Shown here: one piece after another, positions 48,826 through 56,674 of the stretch
How positions within the stretch are numbered: the stretch's first letter is position 1
How the letters are laid out: every line of letters begins with the position of its first letter
Origin: Oscillospiraceae bacterium
GTDB lineage: Bacteria; Bacillota; Clostridia; Oscillospirales; SIG627
Assembly: GCA_015065085.1 (NCBI GenBank)
Contig: SVQW01000009.1
Span: 39,369-103,368, forward strand
Direction of reading: 5' to 3'
DNA: 64,000 nt
Translations under genes and position numbers: made by a program
Notes under the pieces: generated by a model
The model's database searches: none
What the model was told of the DNA's origin: nothing
The model's input: the letters and a program-made list of their open reading frames with translations, nothing else

Positions 48826-49122
48826 TCAAGCCGTACAGAAAATATCTGTACGGCTTCAGTGTGTCGATAAACCTATCGACACACTGTGAGACTTTCGAAA
48901 AGTCAGGGATATTTTGCTGATTTAAGCCTGTCGGCGTACAAAGGTACGGTAAGGCTTGAAGCGGCAAAAAGCGACAAACAGCAGGTGATATTCGATGTAT
49001 CACCTGCTGTTAAATTTTTTTGATTTATTTTCGTCTTTTTGAAATATATTTTATTTCCGTCGCGGTATCACGACTTTCTCGAGAGTCTGAAGCCGTACAG
49101 AAAATATCTGTACGGCTTGATA
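48826..49122. repeat. Nest of hairpins bounded by two inverted copies of one palindrome
   Basis: This 297-bp gene-free stretch starts and ends with the same 34-base hairpin in opposite orientation: stem AAGCCGTACAGA/TCTGTACGGCTT at 48828-48856 and again at about 49090-49118, with flanks TC...CAG and CTG...GA that also invert. Between them lie a 13-bp stem (48857-48886, CAGTGTGTCGATA), a short GACTTT/AAAGTC hairpin (48890-48904), an AAGCCT/AGGCTT structure (48924-48957) and a 13-bp stem (48978-49010, ACAGCAGGTGATA) followed by a T-run. The outer left hairpin has a T-run in the minus direction and can end transcription of the upstream SLH gene. Confidence 0.75.
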
Positions 49123-49128
49123 AACATT

Positions 49129-52100
49129 TTATGCTATTGTGAAGAATTCTCCCATGCCCCAGTCGAGTGTCACGGTGTAGTAACCGTCAACAGGAGTCAG
49201 AACGGTGGGCGCTCCGCTCTTATAAGAGGTTACGGTTCTGTTGTCGGCAATCTTGAATTTTATTGTTGCACTCTTCTTTTCAAGAAGCTCGGTCATGTTA
49301 ACAAGTGTAAATGCGTGTCCGTTGCCATCCTTTTTGTCAAAGCAACCTACCAGAAGAGGCTCATCACATATTATTTCGGTGATGGCATCAAAGTCCTTGT
49401 ATTCATTTGATATCTTGAGATAAGGTGTTTTCGATGTGCAGTTAACGGTAAACGCACCGACATTGTTATACTGAATGAATGTATCGGAAATCGCCTTGAT
49501 TACAGAGATTACAGCCTTGGAATCATCGTATGCCTGCGTGGTCTGCATGGTACTTCTGTCAATGAGAGAGGGGAAGTTTTCATTGCCCTCGTAGTACCAC
49601 CAGATAAGATTGCGGCATCCGAAAGAAAGCAGAGTGAAGCACTGCCAGTAGTATTCGTTGAGGACAGGAGTGCGTTTACTGCCGTTGAAGCCAAATGCCT
49701 GGAGACAGCACCAGAATTCCTTTCCGTGGTCGCGTGCGGAAGATGCAACCTGGTTAACGCTTTCGACATAATCGTTATAAGTGCTTGCGGAGTGCAGAGG
49801 ATAAATGTCCACACAAATATATGTGGTGTCAAACTTTTCACAATACTCATCACAATACTTTCTGTAAAGGTTGGGGTCGGAATCGTAGTATTCGATAGCC
49901 GCCGCGCCTGCATCGTATTTGAGCTGTGCCGCATTTGCGTACATGGGAAGAAGGTTGATAAACGGTACCTTTCCGGGAAGCTTTTGGATATAATCATTTG
50001 CACATGCGGAGAGCGCGTCAAACTGTGTGGTTCCTGGCTCGTCACCCAGATAAGAACCGCCGAAGGAAGGATGATCGTAAATGGCGGCATTCATAAATAC
50101 AGGGTTTGCGTTGGTATCGAGAGAACGGGACATAGAGCCTGTGAACATTTCAACCGCGTATTTATCCGCAAGATCGTATGTGTCGGGTGTAACAAAGCCC
50201 ATTCCGACAACATTATCAAAGCCTGCGTTAGCAAGTGTTTCAAAGAAGTTGCCTTCGTTGGGGTTTATATAATAGCTCCACACGCCGATTCTTATGCGGT
50301 CACGCGAAATGTATTCGGCAGTATTCTGTGAGTAGAGAATGTTAACTCTGAGTATAGATTTGATAATTCTTTGCATAACGGTGGCAACCTCGGCACGTGT
50401 GGAAATGCCGTGGGGATCAAAACGTCCGGCGCCCTTGCCGTTTATTATGCCTGCCTTCTGAATCAGAATAATAGCCTCTTTTTCCTCGTTGCTGAAGCCT
50501 TCAAGGTCATTGAACGCTTCGACCTCCTGCATGAGCTTGACATTGTAGTTAAATGCTTTCATGTAGTTTGAGGTGATGAGCGCCATATCCTTTCTGGTGA
50601 TAGGCTCTTCGGGTGCAAATGCCGTTTCGTTTACACCATTGGCAAGCTTTTGTTCGGTTGCCCATTTGATGTATGGAGCGTAGTATTCGGTGGGTTTAAC
50701 ATCCGCATATCCCGTGTTACCGTCGTATTCGGTCACATCAAGACCGTGCATACGACCGAGGACGGTTATAAACATACCTCTTGTCATGGTCATATCGGGA
50801 CTGAATTCGGTAGGGGATGTTCCACCGAACAGTGCACGGTCAGCAACAAACTTGATATTTTCGCTTGCCCAGTGACCGTCGGTGTCGGTGAAAGCTTTGG
50901 TATTATAGCCTATTTTGTAAGTGCCTGCATTTCTTGCAGTGTAGGTGACATATCCGGCACCGTTCACGTAAGAAAGTGCCACGGGAGTTTCTTTTCCGTT
51001 TGCATCGGTGAACATGACAACAGCATCCTTTGCAGTGGAAGCATCGGCTGTGTTGGTTATGATATATTTTGCAGGATCATAGCCGTCGGTTATGCTTCCT
51101 CCGGGAATGATGGTCTGAGACATTTCTCTTGTGATTACGCTTTCATGCGAATAATCAAAATCCTCACGTCCCGAGGAAAGGAACTTTTCTGCTTCTTCTT
51201 GCGTTCTGAAGAATCCGCAACGGTCAAGATATATTTCGGCGTTCTTATCGTAATAACCGGGGTTGATGGGGTCCAGACGGAATTTGTTTACTTCGCCTGT
51301 CCAGCGTTCGGGGAAGCTATCTTCCATGTTGATAATTACATTTTTCCACTTGTTATATTCGAGCGCAAAAGGAATATGGCTCTTGTCGGAATATCCGTTG
51401 TATACGGTGTTGGAGAAGAAAAGCGCACCGCTGAGGAAGGTGGAAATTGGCTTGATTCGTATTGCGAAATATTTGAATTCCGAGGCGGGGAAGGGAGTTT
51501 CAAATTTGTACTCCATTATTGGGTCGTTGTGCTTGGGAACCATGCACAGATACCCGAAACGGAAGGAAATGTCAGAACCGCTGTTGCTCCATTGGTCAAC
51601 AGCTTCGTAGGAATCAAAAATAAACTTTGGGGATTCCATATCTGCGTACAACTCCTTTTTGGCTGCCAGCTCAGCCTCTTTTTTTGCGGCTTGCTCGTAC
51701 ATCACGGGGTCAGCATCGGCAAATGCCTGAGCATCTGTTTTGCTTTTGAATATGCCCATACGCGCAACGGTTACCTTTGCATCTCTGTCGGCAGCGTTAA
51801 TGGGGTCTATGCGGAAGGTGGAAAGATTGCCCTTCCATTTGCCGGAGATGGAGGACATATCAAATATATATGTGCGCCATTCGCCGGTGTTGTTTGACAA
51901 ATTGAAATGTGTGTGGTTACTGCCCATGTTGGTTGACTGGTCGGTAATATAGAAAATAGCACCGTAATTTACCTTTGATTCCACCTTCATAACCAAAGAC
52001 AGGTAGTGATACTCGGCAGTGTTGAGTACTTCCTCGCCCTGCAGATTTCGTGTCATGAAGTTGTCGTCAGATGTCATTTCAAGTGCAACTCCTTCATCGG

Positions 52101-52776
52101 TGGTCGATTCCTTCATGCCGGTGAATTTCCAATTGGCAGTCTCGGTCGGGTCACTTAATATCCATCCTTTGCTTTCCACATCTGAGGATACTTCGGGAGC
52201 CGGTTTTGTCACTTCGGTATTTTCGGTTGCTGTATTATTGGGAAGATTCTCAACAAATGCGTCTGCTTCGGCTTTTGTCTTGAATATACCTACGCGCGCA
52301 ACGGTGATTTTTGCATTTATGTCGGCAGCATTTATGGGGTCAATACGGAAGGTGGAAAGCTCTCCCTTCCAGTTGGCGGAGAGGGCAGACATATCAAATA
52401 CATATCCTTGCCATTCGCCGGTATTGTTTGACAGACCAATATGTGTGTGATTGCTTCCCATACTGGGTGACTGGTCGGTAACATAAAAAATGGCACCATA
52501 TGTTGATTTTGATTCAACCTTCATTACCATTGCTACATAGCGGTAATCTGTTGCATTAATACGTTCACCCGCCGCAAGAGCACGTGACATATAATTGTCA
52601 TCCGCATTCATCGCAAGGGCAACACCGTCATCGGACAGCACACTGTCCATGCCTGTATACGTCCAGGCGTTTTTCTCGGTCTCATTGTCGAATACCCATT
52701 CTACGGCAAAAGCAGAAACGGTAAATAGGCATAAGAAGAGAGCAACGGTTGACAAAATAAGTGTGAATTTTTTCAT
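49129..52776 (-). CDS. Large SLH protein with three beta modules and a glycosidase-like C-terminal domain
   Basis: 1215 residues. A signal peptide (1-24) is followed by three related ~150-residue modules (~27-175, 204-355, 383-535), each ending in a FRIDPINAAD-type strand and an IGIFKT-type helix start. An Ig-like segment (~560-627) comes next, then three SLH repeats (~628-800). Unlike most SLH proteins, a further ~400 residues follow: a TIM-barrel-like domain (~828-1100) with IGVWSYYINPNEGNF and YLGDEPGTT, where Glu913 is a candidate catalytic residue, then a beta domain (~1105-1215). I infer a wall-bound glycan-acting enzyme. Its own promoter is at 52819-52847. Confidence 0.85.
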   Translation of the reverse strand: MKKFTLILSTVALFLCLFTVSAFAVEWVFDNETEKNAWTYTGMDSVLSDDGVALAMNADDNYMSRALAAGERINATDYRYVAMVMKVESKSTYGAIFYVTDQSPSMGSNHTHIGLSNNTGEWQGYVFDMSALSANWKGELSTFRIDPINAADINAKITVARVGIFKTKAEADAFVENLPNNTATENTEVTKPAPEVSSDVESKGWILSDPTETANWKFTGMKESTTDEGVALEMTSDDNFMTRNLQGEEVLNTAEYHYLSLVMKVESKVNYGAIFYITDQSTNMGSNHTHFNLSNNTGEWRTYIFDMSSISGKWKGNLSTFRIDPINAADRDAKVTVARMGIFKSKTDAQAFADADPVMYEQAAKKEAELAAKKELYADMESPKFIFDSYEAVDQWSNSGSDISFRFGYLCMVPKHNDPIMEYKFETPFPASEFKYFAIRIKPISTFLSGALFFSNTVYNGYSDKSHIPFALEYNKWKNVIINMEDSFPERWTGEVNKFRLDPINPGYYDKNAEIYLDRCGFFRTQEEAEKFLSSGREDFDYSHESVITREMSQTIIPGGSITDGYDPAKYIITNTADASTAKDAVVMFTDANGKETPVALSYVNGAGYVTYTARNAGTYKIGYNTKAFTDTDGHWASENIKFVADRALFGGTSPTEFSPDMTMTRGMFITVLGRMHGLDVTEYDGNTGYADVKPTEYYAPYIKWATEQKLANGVNETAFAPEEPITRKDMALITSNYMKAFNYNVKLMQEVEAFNDLEGFSNEEKEAIILIQKAGIINGKGAGRFDPHGISTRAEVATVMQRIIKSILRVNILYSQNTAEYISRDRIRIGVWSYYINPNEGNFFETLANAGFDNVVGMGFVTPDTYDLADKYAVEMFTGSMSRSLDTNANPVFMNAAIYDHPSFGGSYLGDEPGTTQFDALSACANDYIQKLPGKVPFINLLPMYANAAQLKYDAGAAAIEYYDSDPNLYRKYCDEYCEKFDTTYICVDIYPLHSASTYNDYVESVNQVASSARDHGKEFWCCLQAFGFNGSKRTPVLNEYYWQCFTLLSFGCRNLIWWYYEGNENFPSLIDRSTMQTTQAYDDSKAVISVIKAISDTFIQYNNVGAFTVNCTSKTPYLKISNEYKDFDAITEIICDEPLLVGCFDKKDGNGHAFTLVNMTELLEKKSATIKFKIADNRTVTSYKSGAPTVLTPVDGYYTVTLDWGMGEFFTIA

Positions 52777-52818
52777 AAATTTCCTCCTGAAAACGTGGTT
52801 AATTTATGCTATAAAGCA

Positions 52819-52847
52819 ATTATACAATATAATTGCGCAAATTGCAA
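52819..52847 (-). promoter_or_regulatory. Promoter of the large SLH gene
   Basis: Minus-strand TTGCAA (52842-52847), a 17-base spacer and TATAAT (52819-52824), ~45 bases upstream of the ATG, which has AGGAGG. Confidence 0.75.
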
Positions 52848-52990
52848 TATAAATATTATGTTTGGATAAAAAAACAGCAAAACGCACAAAATTTAAATGC
52901 GGTATTGTTTATTATGCAAATAGAGAGGGGCCCGCTCTTTTGTATCGTGGCGATGAATAATTGATACGAGGTAAGACATTCAAAAAATTA

Positions 52991-53018
52991 AAATGGCGAG
53001 GGATTTTCCTCGCCATTT
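52991..53018 (-). terminator. Terminator after the small membrane protein gene
   Basis: AAATGGCGAGG and CCTCGCCATTT form an 11-bp stem with a 6-nt loop, followed on the minus strand by TAATTTTTT. The remaining gap to 52848 shows nothing else I can name. Confidence 0.88.
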
Positions 53019-53034
53019 ATGATTGGTATTATAA

Positions 53035-53730
53035 TCATTCGGTTTCCTGCGGATGAACGTAATTTACCATCTCACGGAACACCTGAACGTTATTTTTGAA
53101 AGCCTGATCTGAAATTTTAGCCACCTGCAACCGTTTGTCCGGGTTTCTTACGCACACCAAAGTGTCCTCGGGGAGCATACAAAGCCCGGGGAGCCTGTAA
53201 ATATCCATATCGGAAAGCTTGAAGGAATACTCGTCAAAGGCATTGTCGGGGATGTCGTACAAAAGGCGTTCTGCCACCAGCGGAACAAGCTGTCCGTTGG
53301 ATTTAAGATCCTGATAAATTCCGGGGGACAGTAAGTATATAACCGAGTCACCGAAAGCGATTTCTGCGTTGTATCGTTCCAGCATACTGCCTTTATAGTC
53401 GAGATTGTTGTTTATGTATTCGCTGAAAAGCTCTCCTTCTTCGGTTATCTTGACACGGTCGTTCAGTGTTATTTCCACATACTCGATAATCTTACGCTTG
53501 TCGCCGTTGAGGTCTGCGGAAATAATATCATTGAAGGATTGCTCAATTTCATCCAGTGATGTGAAGGACACCGATGCGGGACCCGCATACATAATATGTG
53601 CATCCGGAGCTTTCTTTGAAAACATCTGTACTGTGCAGATTATTATAAACAGCGCAAAAAGCGAGCCGATAATGGTGGGCCACTTGTAATGATACCAGTA
53701 GTTATCCAGCCATTTCTGAAATTTCGTCAT
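53035..53730 (-). CDS. Single-span membrane protein of unknown function
   Basis: 231 residues. A short cytoplasmic start with many aromatic residues (KWLDNYWYHYKWP) leads into one membrane span (~18-36), and the rest (~40-231) would be extracytoplasmic, with mixed alpha/beta character (AEIAFGDSVIYLLSPGIYQD). No family is recognised. It follows the sugar isomerase-like gene by one base, so the two are probably translated from one message. Confidence 0.7.
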   Translation of the reverse strand: MTKFQKWLDNYWYHYKWPTIIGSLFALFIIICTVQMFSKKAPDAHIMYAGPASVSFTSLDEIEQSFNDIISADLNGDKRKIIEYVEITLNDRVKITEEGELFSEYINNNLDYKGSMLERYNAEIAFGDSVIYLLSPGIYQDLKSNGQLVPLVAERLLYDIPDNAFDEYSFKLSDMDIYRLPGLCMLPEDTLVCVRNPDKRLQVAKISDQAFKNNVQVFREMVNYVHPQETE

Positions 53731-53731
53731 A

Positions 53732-54559
53732 TCAGTAGCCTATGCTCTTGAGGTACTCGCGGCTTTTCTTTGCACACTCAAGACTGTCATCGTCATACCA
53801 GTTGTCCTGTTCAACGATAACATATTCTGCGCCGGCTTTTTCGGAAGCCTCCATAATAGCCTTTACATCCTGAATTCCGCTTCCTACGGGCCTGAATTCA
53901 AAATCACGTCCTGCGTTGGAATCGTTCTTGATTTCATTTCCGTCAGCATCAATAAGTGCGTATACGGGACCGTTTGCCAGTTTCTTTGCCCAGAAATCCT
54001 TAATGTGCACAACATTGATGCGACCTTTGTAGGTGTCGAGATATTCAACAGGCTCATAGCCGGCGTATTTTATCCAGCAGGTGTCAAATTCCGGATTGAG
54101 ATATTCCGACGGAACCGTGGAATACATCTTGTTGATAATAAGCTCGTCACCGATATTTTTGAATTCGAAATCATGGTTGTGGTAAAGCATTTTAAGACCG
54201 CCGTCCTTAAGCTGTTTGCCTAACTTGGTGAAAAGCTCCATTGTACCGTTGAAGTCCTCTTGATATTTGGCTGCGTCATACCAGGGAATGGCGGAGTACT
54301 CAGCTCCCAGCGCTTTTACGTATTCAATTCCGGCAGTGCCTTTTTCAATATAAAAGTCAAGCGCCTGATGAACGGATATGCATTTGAGGTCGTACTTTTT
54401 CAAAATGTCTGCCAATTCTTGCGCAGTTTTATCAAAATAACCCGCAAACTCTACATAGTCGTAGCCCATTTCCTTGACAGCTTTAAGAGTTGCGTCAACG
54501 TCCTTTTCCATTTTGTCACGAACGGAATAAAGCTGTAAACCTATTTTAAGATTGCTCAT
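53732..54559 (-). CDS. Sugar phosphate isomerase/epimerase-like protein (AP endonuclease 2 fold)
   Basis: 275 residues of the xylose-isomerase-like TIM barrel. LKIGLQLYSVRDKMEKDVDA opens the barrel, and metal-ligand positions appear in YDYVEFAGYF, YHNHDFEF, DTCWIKYAG, VVHIKDFWA and the final EYVIVEQDNW. Such proteins isomerise or epimerise sugars and inositols; the substrate is unknown. Its promoter is at 54592-54620 and AAAGGAG precedes the ATG. Confidence 0.88.
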   Translation of the reverse strand: MSNLKIGLQLYSVRDKMEKDVDATLKAVKEMGYDYVEFAGYFDKTAQELADILKKYDLKCISVHQALDFYIEKGTAGIEYVKALGAEYSAIPWYDAAKYQEDFNGTMELFTKLGKQLKDGGLKMLYHNHDFEFKNIGDELIINKMYSTVPSEYLNPEFDTCWIKYAGYEPVEYLDTYKGRINVVHIKDFWAKKLANGPVYALIDADGNEIKNDSNAGRDFEFRPVGSGIQDVKAIMEASEKAGAEYVIVEQDNWYDDDSLECAKKSREYLKSIGY

Positions 54560-54591
54560 AATAATTCTCCTTTTTAGTAAGTTATGAGTAT

Positions 54592-54620
54592 ATTATACTT
54601 GTTTCATTAGCTTTTTTCAA
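54592..54620 (-). promoter_or_regulatory. Promoter of the sugar isomerase-like gene
   Basis: Minus-strand TTGAAA (54615-54620), a 17-base spacer and TATAAT (54592-54597), ~33 bases before the start codon. Confidence 0.78.
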
Positions 54621-54700
54621 GCGTTTTTTTGCTTAATTTATTAAAATTTATGCTATTTTTGTGATTTGGGGATTTGATTATGTGTTTTACCGCATTATGT

Positions 54701-55597
54701 TTAATGATGGTGATGGTGGTGTTGATGCCACGCAGTGTTTTCTGTCTCTATAACACAGTGTTTTGAGTGACAGTGCTCGCCTTGTGCTTCCAGCTCGAGT
54801 GTTGCATGGAAAATGCCGTGCTCGCTCAGCTCCTCGCGTATTTTATGTTTAATTTCGTGCGGGTCACTGTTTGTGACAATGTGCATGGTGGCAAAGTTGT
54901 TGTGAGTGTCCATACTCCATACATGAATGTGGTGAACGTCCTGCACACCGTCAATTTTCATAATGTGTTCTTTGAGCTCGGCTATACTTATACCTTGCGG
55001 TACTTTTTCAAGAAAAAGGTCAACAGAAGCTTTTAAATTTCTGACAGCGTTCACAAGAATGAATAACGCCACGCCGACAGACATAACAGGGTCGATAAGC
55101 GCAAAATCTGTAAATTTCATTACGATAGCGCCCATAAGAACCACTGCCCACCCCAATACATCCTCCAGCATGTGCAGATTAACCGCCTTTTGATTAAGCG
55201 AATGTCCTTCACGGGTGAAAAATACCGCTGCAAAATTTACGCATAAACCGACTATGGCGAAAATAATCATACCGCTGTAATTGATGCTGATGGGATTTAT
55301 TATTTTGCAAATTGCGTTATATATTACCGCCAGTGAGCCAAAAAGCAGAATTGATGTAGTGATAACGCTTCCGATAATGGAATAACGTGTATAACCGTAT
55401 GTGTATACGTCGTCCGGCTTCTTTTTACTTTTCTTTTCCAGAAACCACGAAACGCCGATACCTGCCGCGTCACCCAGATCATGCAGTGCGTCCGACATAA
55501 TTGCAACACTGCCGGTAAAAATACCGCCAAAATACTCAATTACGGAAAAAGTGAGATTTAAAATAAATGCAATAAAAATATTTTTTTCGGTTTTCAT
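54701..55597 (-). CDS. Cation diffusion facilitator (Zn2+/Co2+-type efflux) protein
   Basis: 298 residues with about six membrane spans in the first ~200. The first metal site is SDALHDLGDAAGIG in span 2 (D..HD), the second is VNLHMLEDVLGWAVVL in span 5 with HxxxD, and a cytoplasmic domain (~205-280) has HHIHVWSMDTH. It ends in a run of six His, probably a metal buffer. The H-D pair suggests zinc. It is divergent from a TetR regulator whose binding may control it. GGAGG precedes the ATG. Confidence 0.93.
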   Translation of the reverse strand: MKTEKNIFIAFILNLTFSVIEYFGGIFTGSVAIMSDALHDLGDAAGIGVSWFLEKKSKKKPDDVYTYGYTRYSIIGSVITTSILLFGSLAVIYNAICKIINPISINYSGMIIFAIVGLCVNFAAVFFTREGHSLNQKAVNLHMLEDVLGWAVVLMGAIVMKFTDFALIDPVMSVGVALFILVNAVRNLKASVDLFLEKVPQGISIAELKEHIMKIDGVQDVHHIHVWSMDTHNNFATMHIVTNSDPHEIKHKIREELSEHGIFHATLELEAQGEHCHSKHCVIETENTAWHQHHHHHH

Positions 55598-55609
55598 AGT
55601 ATCCTCCGA

Positions 55610-55638
55610 TTGACTTATGTGTTTATTTGTGGTATGAT
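55610..55638 (+). promoter_or_regulatory. Promoter of the TetR gene
   Basis: TTGACT (55610-55615), a 17-base spacer and TATGAT (55633-55638). A GAAC-ACATC-GTTC palindrome at 55651-55663 lies just downstream, near the predicted start sites of both divergent genes, and is a possible operator. Confidence 0.7.
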
Positions 55639-55669
55639 AAGTATGGTACGGAACACATCGTTCGATAAT

Positions 55670-55697
55670 ATTATAACAGAATATTTCAAAACTTCAA
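55670..55697 (-). promoter_or_regulatory. Promoter of the cation efflux gene
   Basis: Minus-strand TTGAAG (55692-55697), a 16-base spacer and TATAAT (55670-55675). It faces the TetR promoter so that the two overlap across the small palindrome. Confidence 0.65.
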
Positions 55698-55760
55698 TAC
55701 ACAAGATTATCGGCTTATTCATTACTGAACAAATTGTGAAAAAAGTACGGAGGAATCAAC

Positions 55761-56312
55761 GTGGACAGACGTCAGCGAAAAACAAGAGAGGCAATTTTCA
55801 GCGCCTTCACAGAGCAACTTTCTAAAAAGGAATTCAGTAAAATAACTGTGGGAGAAATTATTGAGGGCGCGGATGTGGGAAGAGCCACATTCTATTCTCA
55901 TTTTGAAACTAAAGATTTCTTGCTTAAAGAATTTTGTGAGGAATTGTTTTGCCACATATTTGACACCGAAAATAATCGGGAACATGAACATAAGCATATT
56001 TTTGAATGCGACGGCGCCGATTCTGTTTTTTTGCACTTGTTTCAGCATTTGCAGAAAAATGATAATAACATCTTGGCTTTGTTATCATCACAAAACAACG
56101 AGTTGTTTTTAAAATACTTTCGCAGCAACCTTGAAAGTCTCGTGGAAAGTCATATTGATTTGTTTGATTCACAAAAAAGAAAAAATGTTCCGGAAGCATT
56201 TTGGAAAAATCATATCATATCTGCATTTGTGGGAACGCTCAAATGGTGGATTGACAATGGCATAAAAGAAAGTCCGGAAGTTATAACGGATTATTTTTTC
56301 GCGGTTGTATAA
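55761..56312 (+). CDS. TetR/AcrR family transcriptional regulator
   Basis: 183 residues, GTG start with GGAGG 7 bases upstream. The N-terminal TetR helix-turn-helix is clear: TREAIFSAFTEQLSKKEFS, ITVGEIIEGADVGRATFYSH, F-ETKDFLLKEF. The ~130-residue ligand/dimer domain is Cys/His-containing but not diagnostic. It is divergent from the cation efflux gene and likely represses it and itself. The last chromosomal gene before the island; a 38-base palindromic terminator follows. Confidence 0.9.
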   Translation: MDRRQRKTREAIFSAFTEQLSKKEFSKITVGEIIEGADVGRATFYSHFETKDFLLKEFCEELFCHIFDTENNREHEHKHIFECDGADSVFLHLFQHLQKNDNNILALLSSQNNELFLKYFRSNLESLVESHIDLFDSQKRKNVPEAFWKNHIISAFVGTLKWWIDNGIKESPEVITDYFFAVV

Positions 56313-56335
56313 AATACCAACTTTACAGAATGACA

Positions 56336-56373
56336 AATCACCCTCAAAGGACATATGTCCTTTGAGGGTGATT
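56336..56373 (+). terminator. Terminator of the TetR gene
   Basis: A perfect 38-base palindrome centred on ACATATGT with arms AATCACCCTCAAAGGACA, followed by a T-containing GTTTTAA. It is 24 bases beyond the stop codon. It marks the last recognisable chromosomal feature before the mobile element. Confidence 0.85.
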
Positions 56374-56674
56374 GTTTTAAAACACTTTTTCAGTAAATGA
56401 TTTACGTTCTTAATCCAACGGCTTCATCGTGGGGATTAAACCTTGAAATGTACCAAAACAAGACATAGACATTGCATTTTGCTGTTTTGGTTTGGTTAAA
56501 CCACAATATGTAGTACAATATCTACTACAGCCCTTTGTTATCCTTATGTTATTTATTGTGGCACAATACCAAAATTTTTGGTATGATTTTTGGTACAAGC
56601 ATTAAACCCACAAACATATTATAACATAAAGTATCACAAAATCAAGAGAATATCAAAAAAGTTTAAGTTTTCCA
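56374..56674. other. Left junction region of the mobile element, with TACCAAAA repeats
   Basis: This 301-bp gene-free stretch lies downstream of the integrase. TACCAAAA occurs four times, twice direct (56451-56458, 56567-56574) and twice inverted (56576-56583, 56588-56595); the middle two form an 8-bp palindrome around one T. This resembles integrase arm-type binding sites. Two weaker hairpins (TGGTTT/AAACCA and GTAGTA/TACTAC) lie near 56488-56530. The attachment core should be here but cannot be named without the other end. Confidence 0.55.

Noticed and set aside
48767..49003. A 78-residue minus-strand frame, overlapping the GNAT start
   Set aside because: It reads through the hairpins (LKPYRYFLYGLI is the palindrome) and has no credible ribosome binding site.
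50650..51897. A 415-residue open frame on the plus strand
   Set aside because: Antisense to the large SLH gene, Cys/Gly/Val-rich, with no signal or domain.
56410..56598. A 62-residue minus-strand frame next to the integrase
   Set aside because: It covers the TACCAAAA repeats and weak hairpins; no binding site or family support. It could be the tail of an interrupted gene, but nothing shows which.
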